Shown here: piece by piece, positions 53,182-62,969 of the stretch | Numbering within the stretch: position 1 is the first letter of the stretch | Layout of the letters: each line of letters starts with the position of its first letter | Source of the DNA: Arthrobacter sp. Marseille-P9274 | Lineage (GTDB): Bacteria; Actinomycetota; Actinomycetes; Actinomycetales; Micrococcaceae | Direction of reading: 5' to 3' | NCBI RefSeq assembly: GCF_946892675.1 | Contig: NZ_CAMPOV010000001.1 | Coordinates: forward strand, 2,144,033 to 2,208,032 | Length of the DNA stretch: 64,000 bases | The notes under the pieces: model-generated | What the model was told of the DNA's origin: nothing | What the model saw: the letters and a program-made list of their open reading frames with translations, nothing else | Databases searched by the model: none | Program-made: the position numbers and the translations under genes

Positions 53182-53997
53182 ATGACCAGTGACAACCCCC
53201 ACAGCCAACCCGTGCCGGCGGCCTCCGGTGCGCCTACTCCGGCAGCCCGTGAGGGCGCCGGGCAGCCGTTGGTGCAGCTCAAAGATGTCAACAAGCATTT
53301 CGGCGACCTGCATGTCCTGCGCAACATCAATCTGGAGGTCAGGAAGGGCGAGGTGGTCGTCGTCATCGGCCCCTCGGGTTCGGGCAAGTCCACCCTGTGC
53401 CGGGCGATCAATCGGCTGGAAACCATCGACGACGGCGAAATCCTGATCGACGGCACCAGGCTCCCCTCCGAGGGCAAGGAACTCGCCCGGCTCCGCGCCG
53501 ACGTCGGCATGGTGTTCCAGTCTTTCAACCTCTTCGCACACAAGTCCATCCTGGAGAACGTCACCCTCGGCCCCGTCAAGGTCAAGGGCACGAAGTCGGC
53601 CGCCGCCAAGGAACTGGCCATGAGCCTGCTGAAGCGGGTTGGCGTCGACAACCAGGCGGGCAAGCTGCCGGCGCAGCTCTCCGGCGGCCAGCAGCAGCGC
53701 GTCGCGATTGCTCGGGCCCTGGCCATGAAGCCCAAGGTCATGCTCTTCGACGAGCCCACGTCGGCGCTGGACCCGGAAATGATCAACGAGGTCCTGGACA
53801 CCATGGTCGGCCTGGCGAAAGAAGGCATGACCATGATCGTGGTGACCCACGAGATGGGATTTGCCCGCAAGGCGGCCGATCGAGTGATCTTCATGGCGGA
53901 CGGCCAGATCGTCGAACAGGCCACCCCCGAAGAGTTCTTCACCAACCCGAAGAGCGAACGGGCCAGGGACTTCCTCGGCAAGATCCTCAACCACTAA
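53182..53997 (+). CDS. gluA: Glutamate ABC transporter ATP-binding protein GluA
   Basis: A 271-residue ABC ATPase of the polar amino acid (PAAT) family. Walker [10 protein letters not shown], signature LSGGQQQR, Walker [14 protein letters not shown] and H-loop [10 protein letters not shown] are intact. The first ~28 residues (Pro/Ala-rich) precede the conserved [12 protein letters not shown]. It heads a four-gene operon with the same order as gluABCD of Corynebacterium, which imports glutamate; specificity here is inferred from the gene order. Confidence 0.93.
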   Translation: MTSDNPHSQPVPAASGAPTPAAREGAGQPLVQLKDVNKHFGDLHVLRNINLEVRKGEVVVVIGPSGSGKSTLCRAINRLETIDDGEILIDGTRLPSEGKELARLRADVGMVFQSFNLFAHKSILENVTLGPVKVKGTKSAAAKELAMSLLKRVGVDNQAGKLPAQLSGGQQQRVAIARALAMKPKVMLFDEPTSALDPEMINEVLDTMVGLAKEGMTMIVVTHEMGFARKAADRVIFMADGQIVEQATPEEFFTNPKSERARDFLGKILNH

Positions 53998-54051
53998 GTC
54001 AGCAACTGCGGTTCCTTTCCCCGCGGAAGGACCATGACGCAAGGAGAAAAC

Positions 54052-54909
54052 ATGCGCAAGACGCGTATTGCAATGGCCGCCATGGGCGCTGTTGCCGCTC
54101 TCACCCTGTCGGCCTGTGGCGGCAACGGGGGCAGCGGCGGCGGGGAAACCCAGGGCGGCACGGCCGGCGGCGGCGAAACCCTCCGCGTCGGCATCAAGTT
54201 CGACCAGCCGGGCCTGGGGTTCCAGTCCGGCGGTGAATACACCGGATTCGACGTCGACGTGGCCAAGTACGTCGCGAACGAACTGGGGTACTCCGAGGAA
54301 CAGATCGAATTCGTCGAGTCCCCGTCCGCCAACCGCGAGAACATGCTCTCCAACGGCCAGGTGGACATGATCTTCGCGACCTATTCGATCACCGATGAGC
54401 GCAAGAAGACCGTGGACTTCGCCGGGCCGTACTTCGTGGCCGGCCAGGACCTGCTGGTCAGCGCCGAGAACACCGACATCAAGGGTCCGGATGACCTCAA
54501 CGGCAAGAACCTCTGCTCGGTCACCGGCTCGACATCGGCGCAGCGCATCAAGGACGAGCACGCCGAGAACGTCAACCTCCTGGAGCGCCCGGGCTACGCC
54601 GAGTGCGTCACCGCCATGCAGAGCGGCCAGATCGACGCCGTGACCACGGACGACATCATCCTGGCCGGCCTCGCCGCCCAGCCCAACTTCAAGGGCAAGT
54701 TCAAGGTCGTCGGCAACCCGTTCTCCGAAGAGCGCTACGGCGTCGGGCTGCCCAAGGGCACCGACCAGTGCGCCGACATCAACGCCGCCATCAACAAGAT
54801 GGTCGAGTCGGGAGCCTGGGAAGAGGCGCTGACCGCCAACACCGAGGGCGTGGACTACAAGTTCAACGAGGAACTGAACCCGCCGAAGCCTGGCGACGCC
54901 TGCGCCTAA
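54052..54909 (+). CDS. gluB: Glutamate-binding lipoprotein GluB
   Basis: A 285-residue extracellular solute-binding lipoprotein, family 3. The signal peptide has the lipobox LSAC (Cys at residue ~22) followed by a Gly/Ser linker. Conserved segments are GFDVDVAKYVANELGY, VDMIFATYSIT, DFAGPYFVAGQDL and VGLPKGTD. An AAGGAG site lies 5 nt before the ATG at 54052; an earlier in-frame ATG at 54034 has none. It is followed by a strong hairpin before gluC. Confidence 0.92.
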   Translation: MRKTRIAMAAMGAVAALTLSACGGNGGSGGGETQGGTAGGGETLRVGIKFDQPGLGFQSGGEYTGFDVDVAKYVANELGYSEEQIEFVESPSANRENMLSNGQVDMIFATYSITDERKKTVDFAGPYFVAGQDLLVSAENTDIKGPDDLNGKNLCSVTGSTSAQRIKDEHAENVNLLERPGYAECVTAMQSGQIDAVTTDDIILAGLAAQPNFKGKFKVVGNPFSEERYGVGLPKGTDQCADINAAINKMVESGAWEEALTANTEGVDYKFNEELNPPKPGDACA

Positions 54910-54918
54910 GCCGCTGAC

Positions 54919-54951
54919 GCCGCGGGGCAGGCCAGCTGCCTGCCCCGCGGC
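54919..54951 (+). terminator. Hairpin between gluB and gluC
   Basis: Perfect 14-bp stem (54919-54932 with 54938-54951), five-base loop CAGCT, no U-run. In binding-protein operons such a stem often protects the upstream mRNA or partly stops transcription, making more binding protein than permease. Confidence 0.6.
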
Positions 54952-54978
54952 GTGCGCGTCTCTTCCCGATGAAAGGGG

Positions 54979-55674
54979 ATGGACCTCTTGTCCGAATACT
55001 TCCAGAGCTACCTGACGGCGCTGGAGACCTATGATGTGGTGGCTGCCCTCTGGGTCAACATCCAGTTGACGTTCTGGGCCTTCCTCTGTGCCCTGGCGCT
55101 GGGTACCGTGCTGGCGTTGATGCGGATCTCGCCCGTGCCCAGCTTCCGCTGGGCGGGTGCCGCCTATGTCAACATCTTCCGGAACACGCCGCTGACCATC
55201 ATCATGACGTTCTGCATCCTGGTGCTCGTCTTCCAGCTGCAGCTGAACCTGTCCGCCGATTTCGACTTCAATTTCTTCCTGTGGGCGATCGTCGGCCTGT
55301 CGGTGTACCACGCGGCCTTTTTCTGCGAAGCCATCCGCAGCGGCGTCAACACGGTTCCCCTCGGCCAGGCCGAAGCGGCCCGGGCCATCGGGCTGAGCTT
55401 CCTGCCGGCGGCCCGCCATGTGGTCCTTCCGCAGGCTTTCCGCGGAGCCATCGCGCCCATGGGCAACACGCTGATCGCGCTGACCAAGAACACCACGGTC
55501 GCCACGGTCGCCTCGGTCCCCGAGGCCGCGGGCCTCATGAAGACCATGATCGAGTTCCGTCCGGATGTCATCATGGCGATCTTCGCGACGTTCGCCCTCG
55601 GGTTCGTGGTCATCGTCATCCCGATCGGCCTGCTGACGACCTGGCTTTCGAAGAAACTGGCGGTGGCACGATGA
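54979..55674 (+). CDS. gluC: Glutamate ABC transporter permease GluC
   Basis: A 231-residue PAAT permease with about five membrane segments: NIQLTFWAFLCALALGTVLAL (in part FWAFLCALALGTVLA), the family signature FRNTPLTIIM, and an EAA loop AARAIGLSFLPAARHVVLP. The AAAGGGG site lies against the ATG at 54979, so the in-frame TTG at 54988, 8 nt away, is an alternative start. Overlaps gluD by ATGA. Confidence 0.9.
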   Translation: MDLLSEYFQSYLTALETYDVVAALWVNIQLTFWAFLCALALGTVLALMRISPVPSFRWAGAAYVNIFRNTPLTIIMTFCILVLVFQLQLNLSADFDFNFFLWAIVGLSVYHAAFFCEAIRSGVNTVPLGQAEAARAIGLSFLPAARHVVLPQAFRGAIAPMGNTLIALTKNTTVATVASVPEAAGLMKTMIEFRPDVIMAIFATFALGFVVIVIPIGLLTTWLSKKLAVAR

Positions 55675-56537
55675 CAACCCGGCAGAGCGTACTTTTCGAC
55701 GCGCCCGGACCGATGGCCCGGCGGCGCATCGTCATCACGAACATCGTGGGCATCCTGGTGTTCCTTGGCGCGGCGGCCTTCGTCCTCAAGGGCCTGTACG
55801 ACCAGGGGCAGCTGGCGCCGGAGCTCTGGACGCCCTTCCTGACCAGGGAGGTCTGGGAGTTCACCATCATGCCCGGCCTCATCAACACTTTCAGAGCCGC
55901 TGCCGCCGCGATCGTGACCTCCGTGGCCTTCGGCCTGTTATTCGGCGTCGGCAGGCTCTCGCACAATAAGGCCTTCGCCTGGATCAGCGGCATCATCGTG
56001 GAGTTTTTCCGGGCAGTCCCGGTGCTGCTGATGATGATCTTCTTCTGGCTTCTGCTTGGCCAGCTGAAGGTCCTGGAGCCGGCGGACATACCCTTCTTCG
56101 CCGTGGTCATCGCGCTGACCTTCTACAACGGCTCCGTCATTGCCGAGCTCGTGCGCTCCGGTGTCCACGGGCTGCCCAAGGGCCAGCGGGAAGCCGCGAT
56201 GGCCATCGGCATGACGCGCGGCCAGTCCATGCGCAGCATCGAACTGCCGCAGGCACTCGTCGCCATGCTGCCCTCGCTGGTCAGCCAGTTCGTCGTCATC
56301 CTCAAGGACTCGGCGCTCGGCTCGATCATCACGTACTCCGAGCTGCTGCGGTCCATGCAGATCTACGGATCATCGGGGCCGATCCTGCAGGCACTCGCCG
56401 TCGCCGCCATCTTGTTCATCATCATCAATTTCACGCTGTCCGGTGTGGCCAACTGGCTCTCCCGGTTCCTGAGCAGCCGCACTGCCGGCAAGACCCGTCC
56501 GGTCAGCGCTCCCCCGGTGGCGGCCAAGGCCGGCTGA
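55671..56537 (+). CDS. gluD: Glutamate ABC transporter permease GluD
   Basis: A 288-residue PAAT permease, with a ~30-residue cytoplasmic N-terminus, then about six membrane segments. FFRAVPVLLMM is the family signature and MAIGMTRGQSMRSIELPQAL the EAA loop. The C-terminal ~30 residues are Pro/Ala-rich. It starts in an ATGA overlap with gluC, forming the heterodimeric channel with it. Confidence 0.9.
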   Translation: MTTRQSVLFDAPGPMARRRIVITNIVGILVFLGAAAFVLKGLYDQGQLAPELWTPFLTREVWEFTIMPGLINTFRAAAAAIVTSVAFGLLFGVGRLSHNKAFAWISGIIVEFFRAVPVLLMMIFFWLLLGQLKVLEPADIPFFAVVIALTFYNGSVIAELVRSGVHGLPKGQREAAMAIGMTRGQSMRSIELPQALVAMLPSLVSQFVVILKDSALGSIITYSELLRSMQIYGSSGPILQALAVAAILFIIINFTLSGVANWLSRFLSSRTAGKTRPVSAPPVAAKAG

Positions 56538-56562
56538 CCCCGAGCCTTGATACCTCTGGCCA

Positions 56563-56599
56563 GGTGCGGGCGGCGTCCACAGCGGACGCCGCCCGCACC
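56563..56599. terminator. Bidirectional terminator between gluD and dapE
   Basis: Perfect 16-bp inverted repeat (56563-56578 with 56584-56599), loop ACAGC, between converging genes. Confidence 0.8.
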
Positions 56600-56616
56600 C
56601 GCTTAAGCGGTCCTGC

Positions 56617-57705
56617 TCAGCTGAGCCAGCGGCGCAGCGCGTCCAGGCAGGCTCGAACGGCCTCGGCGGTCACGTGTTCGTTGTCCGTGTGGGCCAGCAG
56701 CGCGTCCCCGGGACCGAAGTTCACCGCCGGAATGCCCAGCTCGCTGAACCGGGCCACGTCAGTCCAGCCATACTTCGGCTTCGGCTCCGCCCCGACGGCA
56801 GCGACGAAGTCGGCCGCGGCCGGGTGCTGCAGACCCGGTCGTGCCCCCGCCGCCGCATCCGTCCGGACCACCTCGAATCCCTCGAGCAGCCCGCGGACGT
56901 AGGCTTCGGCGTCGTCCGGGGTCTTGTCCGGGGCAAAGCGGTAGTTGATTTCGACCACGGTCTTGTCCGGGATCACGTTGCCGGCGGTGCCCCCGCTGAT
57001 CTTCACGGCATTGAGGCTCTCCCGGTAGTCGAGGCCGTCCACGGTCACGGTCGCCGGTTCGTGGTCGCGCAGCCGCACCAGGATCTCGGCGGCCGCGTGG
57101 ATGGCGTTCTGCCCCATCCACGCCCGGGCCGAATGGGCGGCCCTGCCGATGGTCGTGGCCTCGAACCTGCTGGTGCCGTTGCAGCCGCCCTCCACGGTCC
57201 CGTCCGTCGGCTCCAGCAGGATGGCGAAGTCACCGGCCAGCAGCTCGCGGTGGTTTCGCACGAGCCGGCCCAGGCCGCTGAGCGAGGCTTCGACTTCTTC
57301 ATGGTCGTAGAACACGTAGGTCACGTCCCGAAGAGGTGCGGTCAGCTGCGCGGCGAGGGCCAACTGCACCGCGATGCCGCCCTTCATGTCGGTGGCTCCG
57401 CGGCCGTATAGCACGGCACCATCCCAGCTGGAGGGCACCGTCCCCCGCGACCGCGGCACCGTGGGCAGCGGGACCGTGTCCAGGTGGCCGGCCAGGATCA
57501 CACGCTCGTCCCGGCCCAATTCGGTACGCGCCACGATGGCGTCCCCATCCCGCAGGACGTGCAGGTGCGGCAGGCCGCGGAGCGCCGTCTCGACGGCGTC
57601 CGCAAGGGCGCTTTCGTTCCCGGAGACGCTGTTGATGTCGATCAGCGTGGCGGTCAGCTCGGCGACGTCGGACGTCAGGTCAAGGGCAATGGTCGAAGCA
57701 GTCAC
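56617..57705 (-). CDS. dapE: Succinyl-diaminopimelate desuccinylase DapE
   Basis: A 362-residue M20 metallopeptidase that removes succinate from N-succinyl-diaminopimelate in lysine and peptidoglycan precursor synthesis. Metal-ligand motifs: [38 protein letters not shown] and the His in [11 protein letters not shown]. The GTG at 57705 is preferred over an ATG seven codons upstream because a TACGCT box sits 6 nt before it. It is divergent from dapD. Confidence 0.92.
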   Translation of the reverse strand: MTASTIALDLTSDVAELTATLIDINSVSGNESALADAVETALRGLPHLHVLRDGDAIVARTELGRDERVILAGHLDTVPLPTVPRSRGTVPSSWDGAVLYGRGATDMKGGIAVQLALAAQLTAPLRDVTYVFYDHEEVEASLSGLGRLVRNHRELLAGDFAILLEPTDGTVEGGCNGTSRFEATTIGRAAHSARAWMGQNAIHAAAEILVRLRDHEPATVTVDGLDYRESLNAVKISGGTAGNVIPDKTVVEINYRFAPDKTPDDAEAYVRGLLEGFEVVRTDAAAGARPGLQHPAAADFVAAVGAEPKPKYGWTDVARFSELGIPAVNFGPGDALLAHTDNEHVTAEAVRACLDALRRWLS

Positions 57706-57711
57706 ACCCCA

Positions 57712-57717
57712 AGCGTA
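57712..57717 (-). promoter_or_regulatory. -10 box for dapE
   Basis: TACGCT on the minus strand, 6 nt before the GTG at 57705; it selects the start codon. Confidence 0.5.
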
Positions 57718-57746
57718 ATGGGGCACGCTGCCCTATCCGACGTCGG

Positions 57747-57752
57747 TAGACT
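57747..57752 (+). promoter_or_regulatory. -10 box for dapD
   Basis: TAGACT, 7 nt before the ATG at 57760; leaderless, although GGGGAA in between could act weakly as a ribosome site. Confidence 0.45.
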
Positions 57753-57759
57753 GGGGAAC

Positions 57760-58722
57760 ATGCCTGCGAACAACACTGATTCCGTCTTGCCCCGAACCGC
57801 CTACGGCTCCGGCCTCGCCACCGTCGCCGCCAACGGGACCGTCCTCGACGTCTGGTACCCCGCCCCGGGCCTCGGGGAGGCCCCGGCCGACGGCGCCGAC
57901 CAAGACCTGAAGGCCCTGGCCCAGCAGGAAGACACGGAGCGGGGCGTCCGCTTCGAGCTGGTCAGCCGCGGCATCGACCTGGACGCCGCGCCCGCCGACA
58001 CCGCCGACGCCTACCTGCGCCTGCACCTGCTCTCGCACCGGCTGGTCCAGCCCAATTCCCTCAACCTGGACGGTATTTTCGGCTTGCTCGCCAATGTGGT
58101 CTGGACGAACTTCGGCCCCTGCAGCACCGAAAACTTCGAGGCCACCCGCCTCCGGCTGCGCAGCCGCGGCAACGTGACCGTCTACGGCGTGGACAAGTTC
58201 CCCCGCATGGTCGACTACGTGCTGCCGTCCGGCGTGCGCATCGCGGACGCCGACCGGGTGCGCCTCGGCGCCCACCTGGCCGAGGGGACCACGGTCATGC
58301 ACGAGGGCTTCGTGAACTTCAACGCGGGCACGCTCGGCACCTCAATGGTCGAGGGCCGCATCTCGGCCGGCGTCATCGTCGCTGACGGTTCCGACGTCGG
58401 CGGCGGCGCGTCGATCATGGGCACCCTCTCCGGCGGCGGCAAGGAGCGCATCAGCATCGGCGAGCGGGTGCTCCTCGGTGCCAACTCCGGCGTCGGCATC
58501 AGCATCGGCGACGACTGCGTCGTCGAGGCCGGGCTCTACGTCACGGCCGGCACCCGGGTGAGCCTGCTGGAAGCGAGCGGCGAGGCGCGCCAGGTCAAGG
58601 CCGTGGAACTCTCCGGCGTTTCCAACCTGCTGTTCCGGCGGAACTCCGTGTCCGGCGTCGTCGAGGTTCTGCCCCGCGCCGGCCAGACCGTCGAGCTCAA
58701 CGCCGCCCTCCACGCCAACTGA
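57760..58722 (+). CDS. dapD: Tetrahydrodipicolinate N-succinyltransferase DapD
   Basis: A 320-residue enzyme that succinylates tetrahydrodipicolinate, the step two before DapE. The N-terminal domain (~1-150) is the actinobacterial type, and the C-terminal half is a left-handed beta helix with hexapeptide repeats ([48 protein letters not shown]). The 55-nt divergent dapE-dapD region carries both start signals. dapC is further along, so three dap genes of the succinylase branch lie within 7 kb. Confidence 0.92.
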   Translation: MPANNTDSVLPRTAYGSGLATVAANGTVLDVWYPAPGLGEAPADGADQDLKALAQQEDTERGVRFELVSRGIDLDAAPADTADAYLRLHLLSHRLVQPNSLNLDGIFGLLANVVWTNFGPCSTENFEATRLRLRSRGNVTVYGVDKFPRMVDYVLPSGVRIADADRVRLGAHLAEGTTVMHEGFVNFNAGTLGTSMVEGRISAGVIVADGSDVGGGASIMGTLSGGGKERISIGERVLLGANSGVGISIGDDCVVEAGLYVTAGTRVSLLEASGEARQVKAVELSGVSNLLFRRNSVSGVVEVLPRAGQTVELNAALHAN

Positions 58723-58740
58723 TTCGGGGTTTTCCGCCAT

Positions 58741-59586
58741 ATGGTTCGACGCCAACGCCGACGCAGCCTGTTGGTGCTGCTGCTGCTGGTTGCCCTGGTG
58801 GCCGGTGGGGTATGGCTCGCCGTGTCGTCGATCCAGCGGTCGGAAATCCTAGTGCGGGAGCGCTGCATGGCCGTGGTCGGTCCGGAGACCTTTGAACTGG
58901 CTCCGGACCAGGCCGCGAACGCAGCCCTGATTTCGGGAATCGCGGTCCAGCGAGGCCTGCCGGCCAGGGCTGCCTCGATTGCCCTGGCCACCTCGATCCA
59001 GGAGTCCAAGCTGCGCAACATCGGGCACGGCGACAACGCCGGGCCCGATTCGCGCGGACTGTTCCAGCAGCGGCCCTCGCAAGGGTGGGGCACGGAGGAC
59101 CAGGTGATGGACCCGGTCTATGCCACCAACCGCTTCTTCGAGGAGCTCGAACAGGTCCCGGACTACGAGTCCATGCCGATCACCGAAGCCGCGCAAAAGG
59201 TCCAGCGCAGCGCCTATCCGGAGGCCTACGCGGACCACGAGGGGGAAGGCAAGGCCTTTGCCTCCGCCCTGACGGGCCACTCCCCCGCAGCACTGAACTG
59301 CGTCCTGAAGACGGCCGAGGGGACCGGCAACGCCGCGTCCGTCCAGGAGCAGTTGGAGCTCGCCTACCCGGAACTCCAGACCTCGGTGCATGGCAACCAG
59401 CTGCAGGTCAGCGTCGATGACACCACCGGCTGGGCCGTCGCCCAATGGGCGGTTGCCTCGGCCAAGGAACTGAAGATCGACGCGGTCGCCTTCGCCGGCT
59501 TGAGCTGGCAGCGCGGGGCCGGCGGCTGGTCCACGGCGGGAACGGAGCCCGGCACTGTGACCATCACCCTGGCGGACGCGGCCTGA
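58741..59586 (+). CDS. Membrane-anchored lysozyme-like protein of unknown function
   Basis: A 281-residue protein: a basic N-terminus, one membrane helix (~10-31, SLLVLLLLVALVAGGVWLAV), then an exterior domain. Residues ~75-150 show AASIALATSIQESKLRNIG and SRGLFQQRPSQGWGT, with the Gln-Glu-Ser-Lys-Leu and Gly-Leu-Phe-Gln-Gln pattern seen in lysozyme-like and transglycosylase-like folds; the Glu could be catalytic. Homologues are often mislabelled heavy-metal transporter. It may act on peptidoglycan; this is inference. It starts 18 nt after dapD. Confidence 0.65.
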   Translation: MVRRQRRRSLLVLLLLVALVAGGVWLAVSSIQRSEILVRERCMAVVGPETFELAPDQAANAALISGIAVQRGLPARAASIALATSIQESKLRNIGHGDNAGPDSRGLFQQRPSQGWGTEDQVMDPVYATNRFFEELEQVPDYESMPITEAAQKVQRSAYPEAYADHEGEGKAFASALTGHSPAALNCVLKTAEGTGNAASVQEQLELAYPELQTSVHGNQLQVSVDDTTGWAVAQWAVASAKELKIDAVAFAGLSWQRGAGGWSTAGTEPGTVTITLADAA

Positions 59587-59614
59587 GCCGCCCGGCCTTC
59601 AGGCCAAGCTGGCG

Positions 59615-60226
59615 CTATACGAGCAGTTCGACGACGGGTTGGACAAAGCTGCGGTAGGCGGCCTCGTCCTCGATCAGCTTCTGGCTCAGGATCATGCGGT
59701 TCGGTTCCACGTACCAGGCCCGGGCCTCATGCAGCGGTAGCTCGATCAGCTTCAGCTCGAACTGCCGCGCGTCGCGGCCCAGTTCCATCTCCCGGTCCTG
59801 CACCAGCTGGCTGATGAGCTTGGCCCGCCCGCTGGCCTCCCGCTCCTGCGCCGCCCGCTGGTATTCCGCCTTGCGTTCGCGGGCCCATGTCGTGGCGGCC
59901 CCGTAGTGGGCCTGCATCACCAGTTGCAGGGCGGGGCTGTCCTTGAACGATTCGAAGGCCGGAGGATCCAAGGCAGCGGTGTTCCCGGTTTCTTCCTTCA
60001 CTAGGCCGGACCACCATTGTTCCCATTCCCGCCGCAATGCGACCGGGCCGCCGACGTGGGCGGTCAACTGCCGTGGATCGGCCCGGCGGATGTAGGGTTC
60101 CGCTGCCGAAACGGCGGGGAAACCTGCCCCGTCCAGCCCGGCAACATCATGAAAGTACAAGGCCATCAGCATCTGCGCCGAGGTGTCGGCGGTAATGCGC
60201 CAGCCCGAGCTGCCGGTGTGCTCCAT
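59615..60226 (-). CDS. Conserved hypothetical protein
   Basis: A 203-residue protein that I cannot place in a family. It has WEQWWSGLVKEE and a central helical, charged stretch (ATTWARERKAEYQRAAQERE) and ends EARAWYVEPNRMILSQKLI with a hydrophobic C-terminus PVVELLV. No signal peptide, membrane segment or metal motif is visible. An AAAGGA site precedes the ATG. It is divergent from galE and convergent with the lysozyme-like gene. Confidence 0.7.
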   Translation of the reverse strand: MEHTGSSGWRITADTSAQMLMALYFHDVAGLDGAGFPAVSAAEPYIRRADPRQLTAHVGGPVALRREWEQWWSGLVKEETGNTAALDPPAFESFKDSPALQLVMQAHYGAATTWARERKAEYQRAAQEREASGRAKLISQLVQDREMELGRDARQFELKLIELPLHEARAWYVEPNRMILSQKLIEDEAAYRSFVQPVVELLV

Positions 60227-60320
60227 CGATGAGGGTTCCTTTCCCGACGTCCTAGATCCACTCTAGACGCAGGTGTTGCCCGCGACCACCGTCAAATACC
60301 GACTCGATAGCGCCAGGAAC

Positions 60321-60326
60321 TAGGCT
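60321..60326 (+). promoter_or_regulatory. -10 box for galE
   Basis: TAGGCT, 6 nt before the ATG at 60333; no ribosome site, leaderless. Confidence 0.5.
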
Positions 60327-60332
60327 GTAACC

Positions 60333-61349
60333 ATGAGGATTCTGGTTACCGGGGGAACCGGCTACATTGGCTCGCACACTACGCTGGCGCTGCTCGAGGC
60401 CGGGCACGACGTCGTCGTGGTCGATAATCTCGCCAACTCCAGCGAGGAGTCGCTGCGGCGGGTGCAGGAACTGGCCAACCGCACCGCGGCCTTCCGCAAG
60501 GTGGACCTGCTCGACGTCGACACCCTGGGCGAGGTTTTCGATGCGGAGAAGATCGACGCCGTGATCCACTTCGCCGGGCTGAAGGCCGTCGGCGAATCGG
60601 TGGAACAGCCGCTGCGCTACTACCACAACAACGTCACCGGAACGCTGAACCTGCTGCGCTGCATGGAGGCCCACGATGTGCGGACCATCGTCTTCAGCTC
60701 GTCCGCGACGGTCTACGGCAATTCCGACCAGGTCCCGCTGACCGAGAAAATGCCGCTGGACGCCACGAACCCGTACGGGCGGACCAAGGAACAGATCGAA
60801 GACATCCTGTCCGACCTCGGGGCGTCGGACGAACGCTGGCGCATCGCGCTGCTGCGCTACTTCAACCCCGTCGGCGCGCACGAGTCCGGCCGGATCGGCG
60901 AAGACCCGACAGGCGTGCCCAACAACCTGCTGCCGTTCGTCGCACAGGTGGCGGTCGGCCGCCGCGAGAAGGTCCGCGTCTTCGGCAGCGACTATCCGAC
61001 GCCGGACGGCACCGGCGTGCGGGACTACATCCACGTCATGGACCTCGCCGCCGGGCACCTGGCCGCGCTGGACTACATCGCTGGCCGCTCCGGCGTGCGC
61101 CGCTGGAACCTCGGTACCGGCCGCGGTTCCTCCGTCCTCGAGGTGCTGGAGGCGTTCGGCAAGGCCGCGGGCTTCGAGATCCCCCGCGAGCTGACCGACC
61201 GCCGGCCGGGCGACGCGGCGGTCAGCTACGCCGACCCCACCGCTGCCCTGGCCGAGCTGGGCTGGTCCGCCGAGCGGTCGCTGGAGCAGATGTGCCAGGA
61301 CCATTGGCGCTGGCAGAAGGAGAACCCGAACGGCTACGCCGGCTCCTAG
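60333..61349 (+). CDS. galE: UDP-glucose 4-epimerase GalE
   Basis: A 338-residue short-chain dehydrogenase family epimerase that interconverts UDP-glucose and UDP-galactose. The NAD-binding motif VTGGTGYIGSHTTLALLEAG is at the N-terminus, and the catalytic triad is in SSSATVYGN (Ser) and NPYGRTKEQIE (Tyr and Lys). HFAGLKAVGESV and RYFNPVGAHESG are family segments. It supplies galactose for cell-wall polysaccharide or galactose use. Confidence 0.94.
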   Translation: MRILVTGGTGYIGSHTTLALLEAGHDVVVVDNLANSSEESLRRVQELANRTAAFRKVDLLDVDTLGEVFDAEKIDAVIHFAGLKAVGESVEQPLRYYHNNVTGTLNLLRCMEAHDVRTIVFSSSATVYGNSDQVPLTEKMPLDATNPYGRTKEQIEDILSDLGASDERWRIALLRYFNPVGAHESGRIGEDPTGVPNNLLPFVAQVAVGRREKVRVFGSDYPTPDGTGVRDYIHVMDLAAGHLAALDYIAGRSGVRRWNLGTGRGSSVLEVLEAFGKAAGFEIPRELTDRRPGDAAVSYADPTAALAELGWSAERSLEQMCQDHWRWQKENPNGYAGS

Positions 61350-61365
61350 TCCGGCGGGATCCACC

Positions 61366-61414
61366 AAAGCAGATACGGCCCCTCTCCAACGCTGGAAAGG
61401 GCCGTATCTGCTTT
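61366..61414. terminator. Bidirectional terminator between galE and gltA
   Basis: Perfect 16-bp inverted repeat (61366-61381 with 61399-61414) followed by a T-run on the plus strand and A-run on the other side. Confidence 0.85.
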
Positions 61415-61473
61415 TCGAGGGAAGGCGTCCGCTTCCAGGTCATATGCCCACCGGGATGCGCGCGTTAAACGCG

Positions 61474-61503
61474 TGTGTCCCCCGGACTGCTCCGGGGGAC
61501 ACA
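61474..61503. terminator. Second hairpin downstream of gltA
   Basis: Perfect 13-bp stem (61474-61486 with 61491-61503), loop CTGC, in the gltA 3' region. A CGCGTTAAACGCG palindrome is adjacent at ~61460-61472. Confidence 0.65.
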
Positions 61504-61544
61504 CTCGCTTAAGGCACTTGCCGCCGTCGTACGCCGGCCGAGGC

Positions 61545-62828
<1,284 letters not shown>

Positions 62829-62969
62829 TGAGTCCCCTTCAGGAGTCGTGGAAACTATCTGCACGGACGCCGTCCCAGTGGCGGCGCTAATGTGCACACT
62901 CGGATCAAACGCTACCGGCACGGGGGCCGCGATTTCTAATCCGGAGGTCACTTTTAGGTTTACAGGGCG

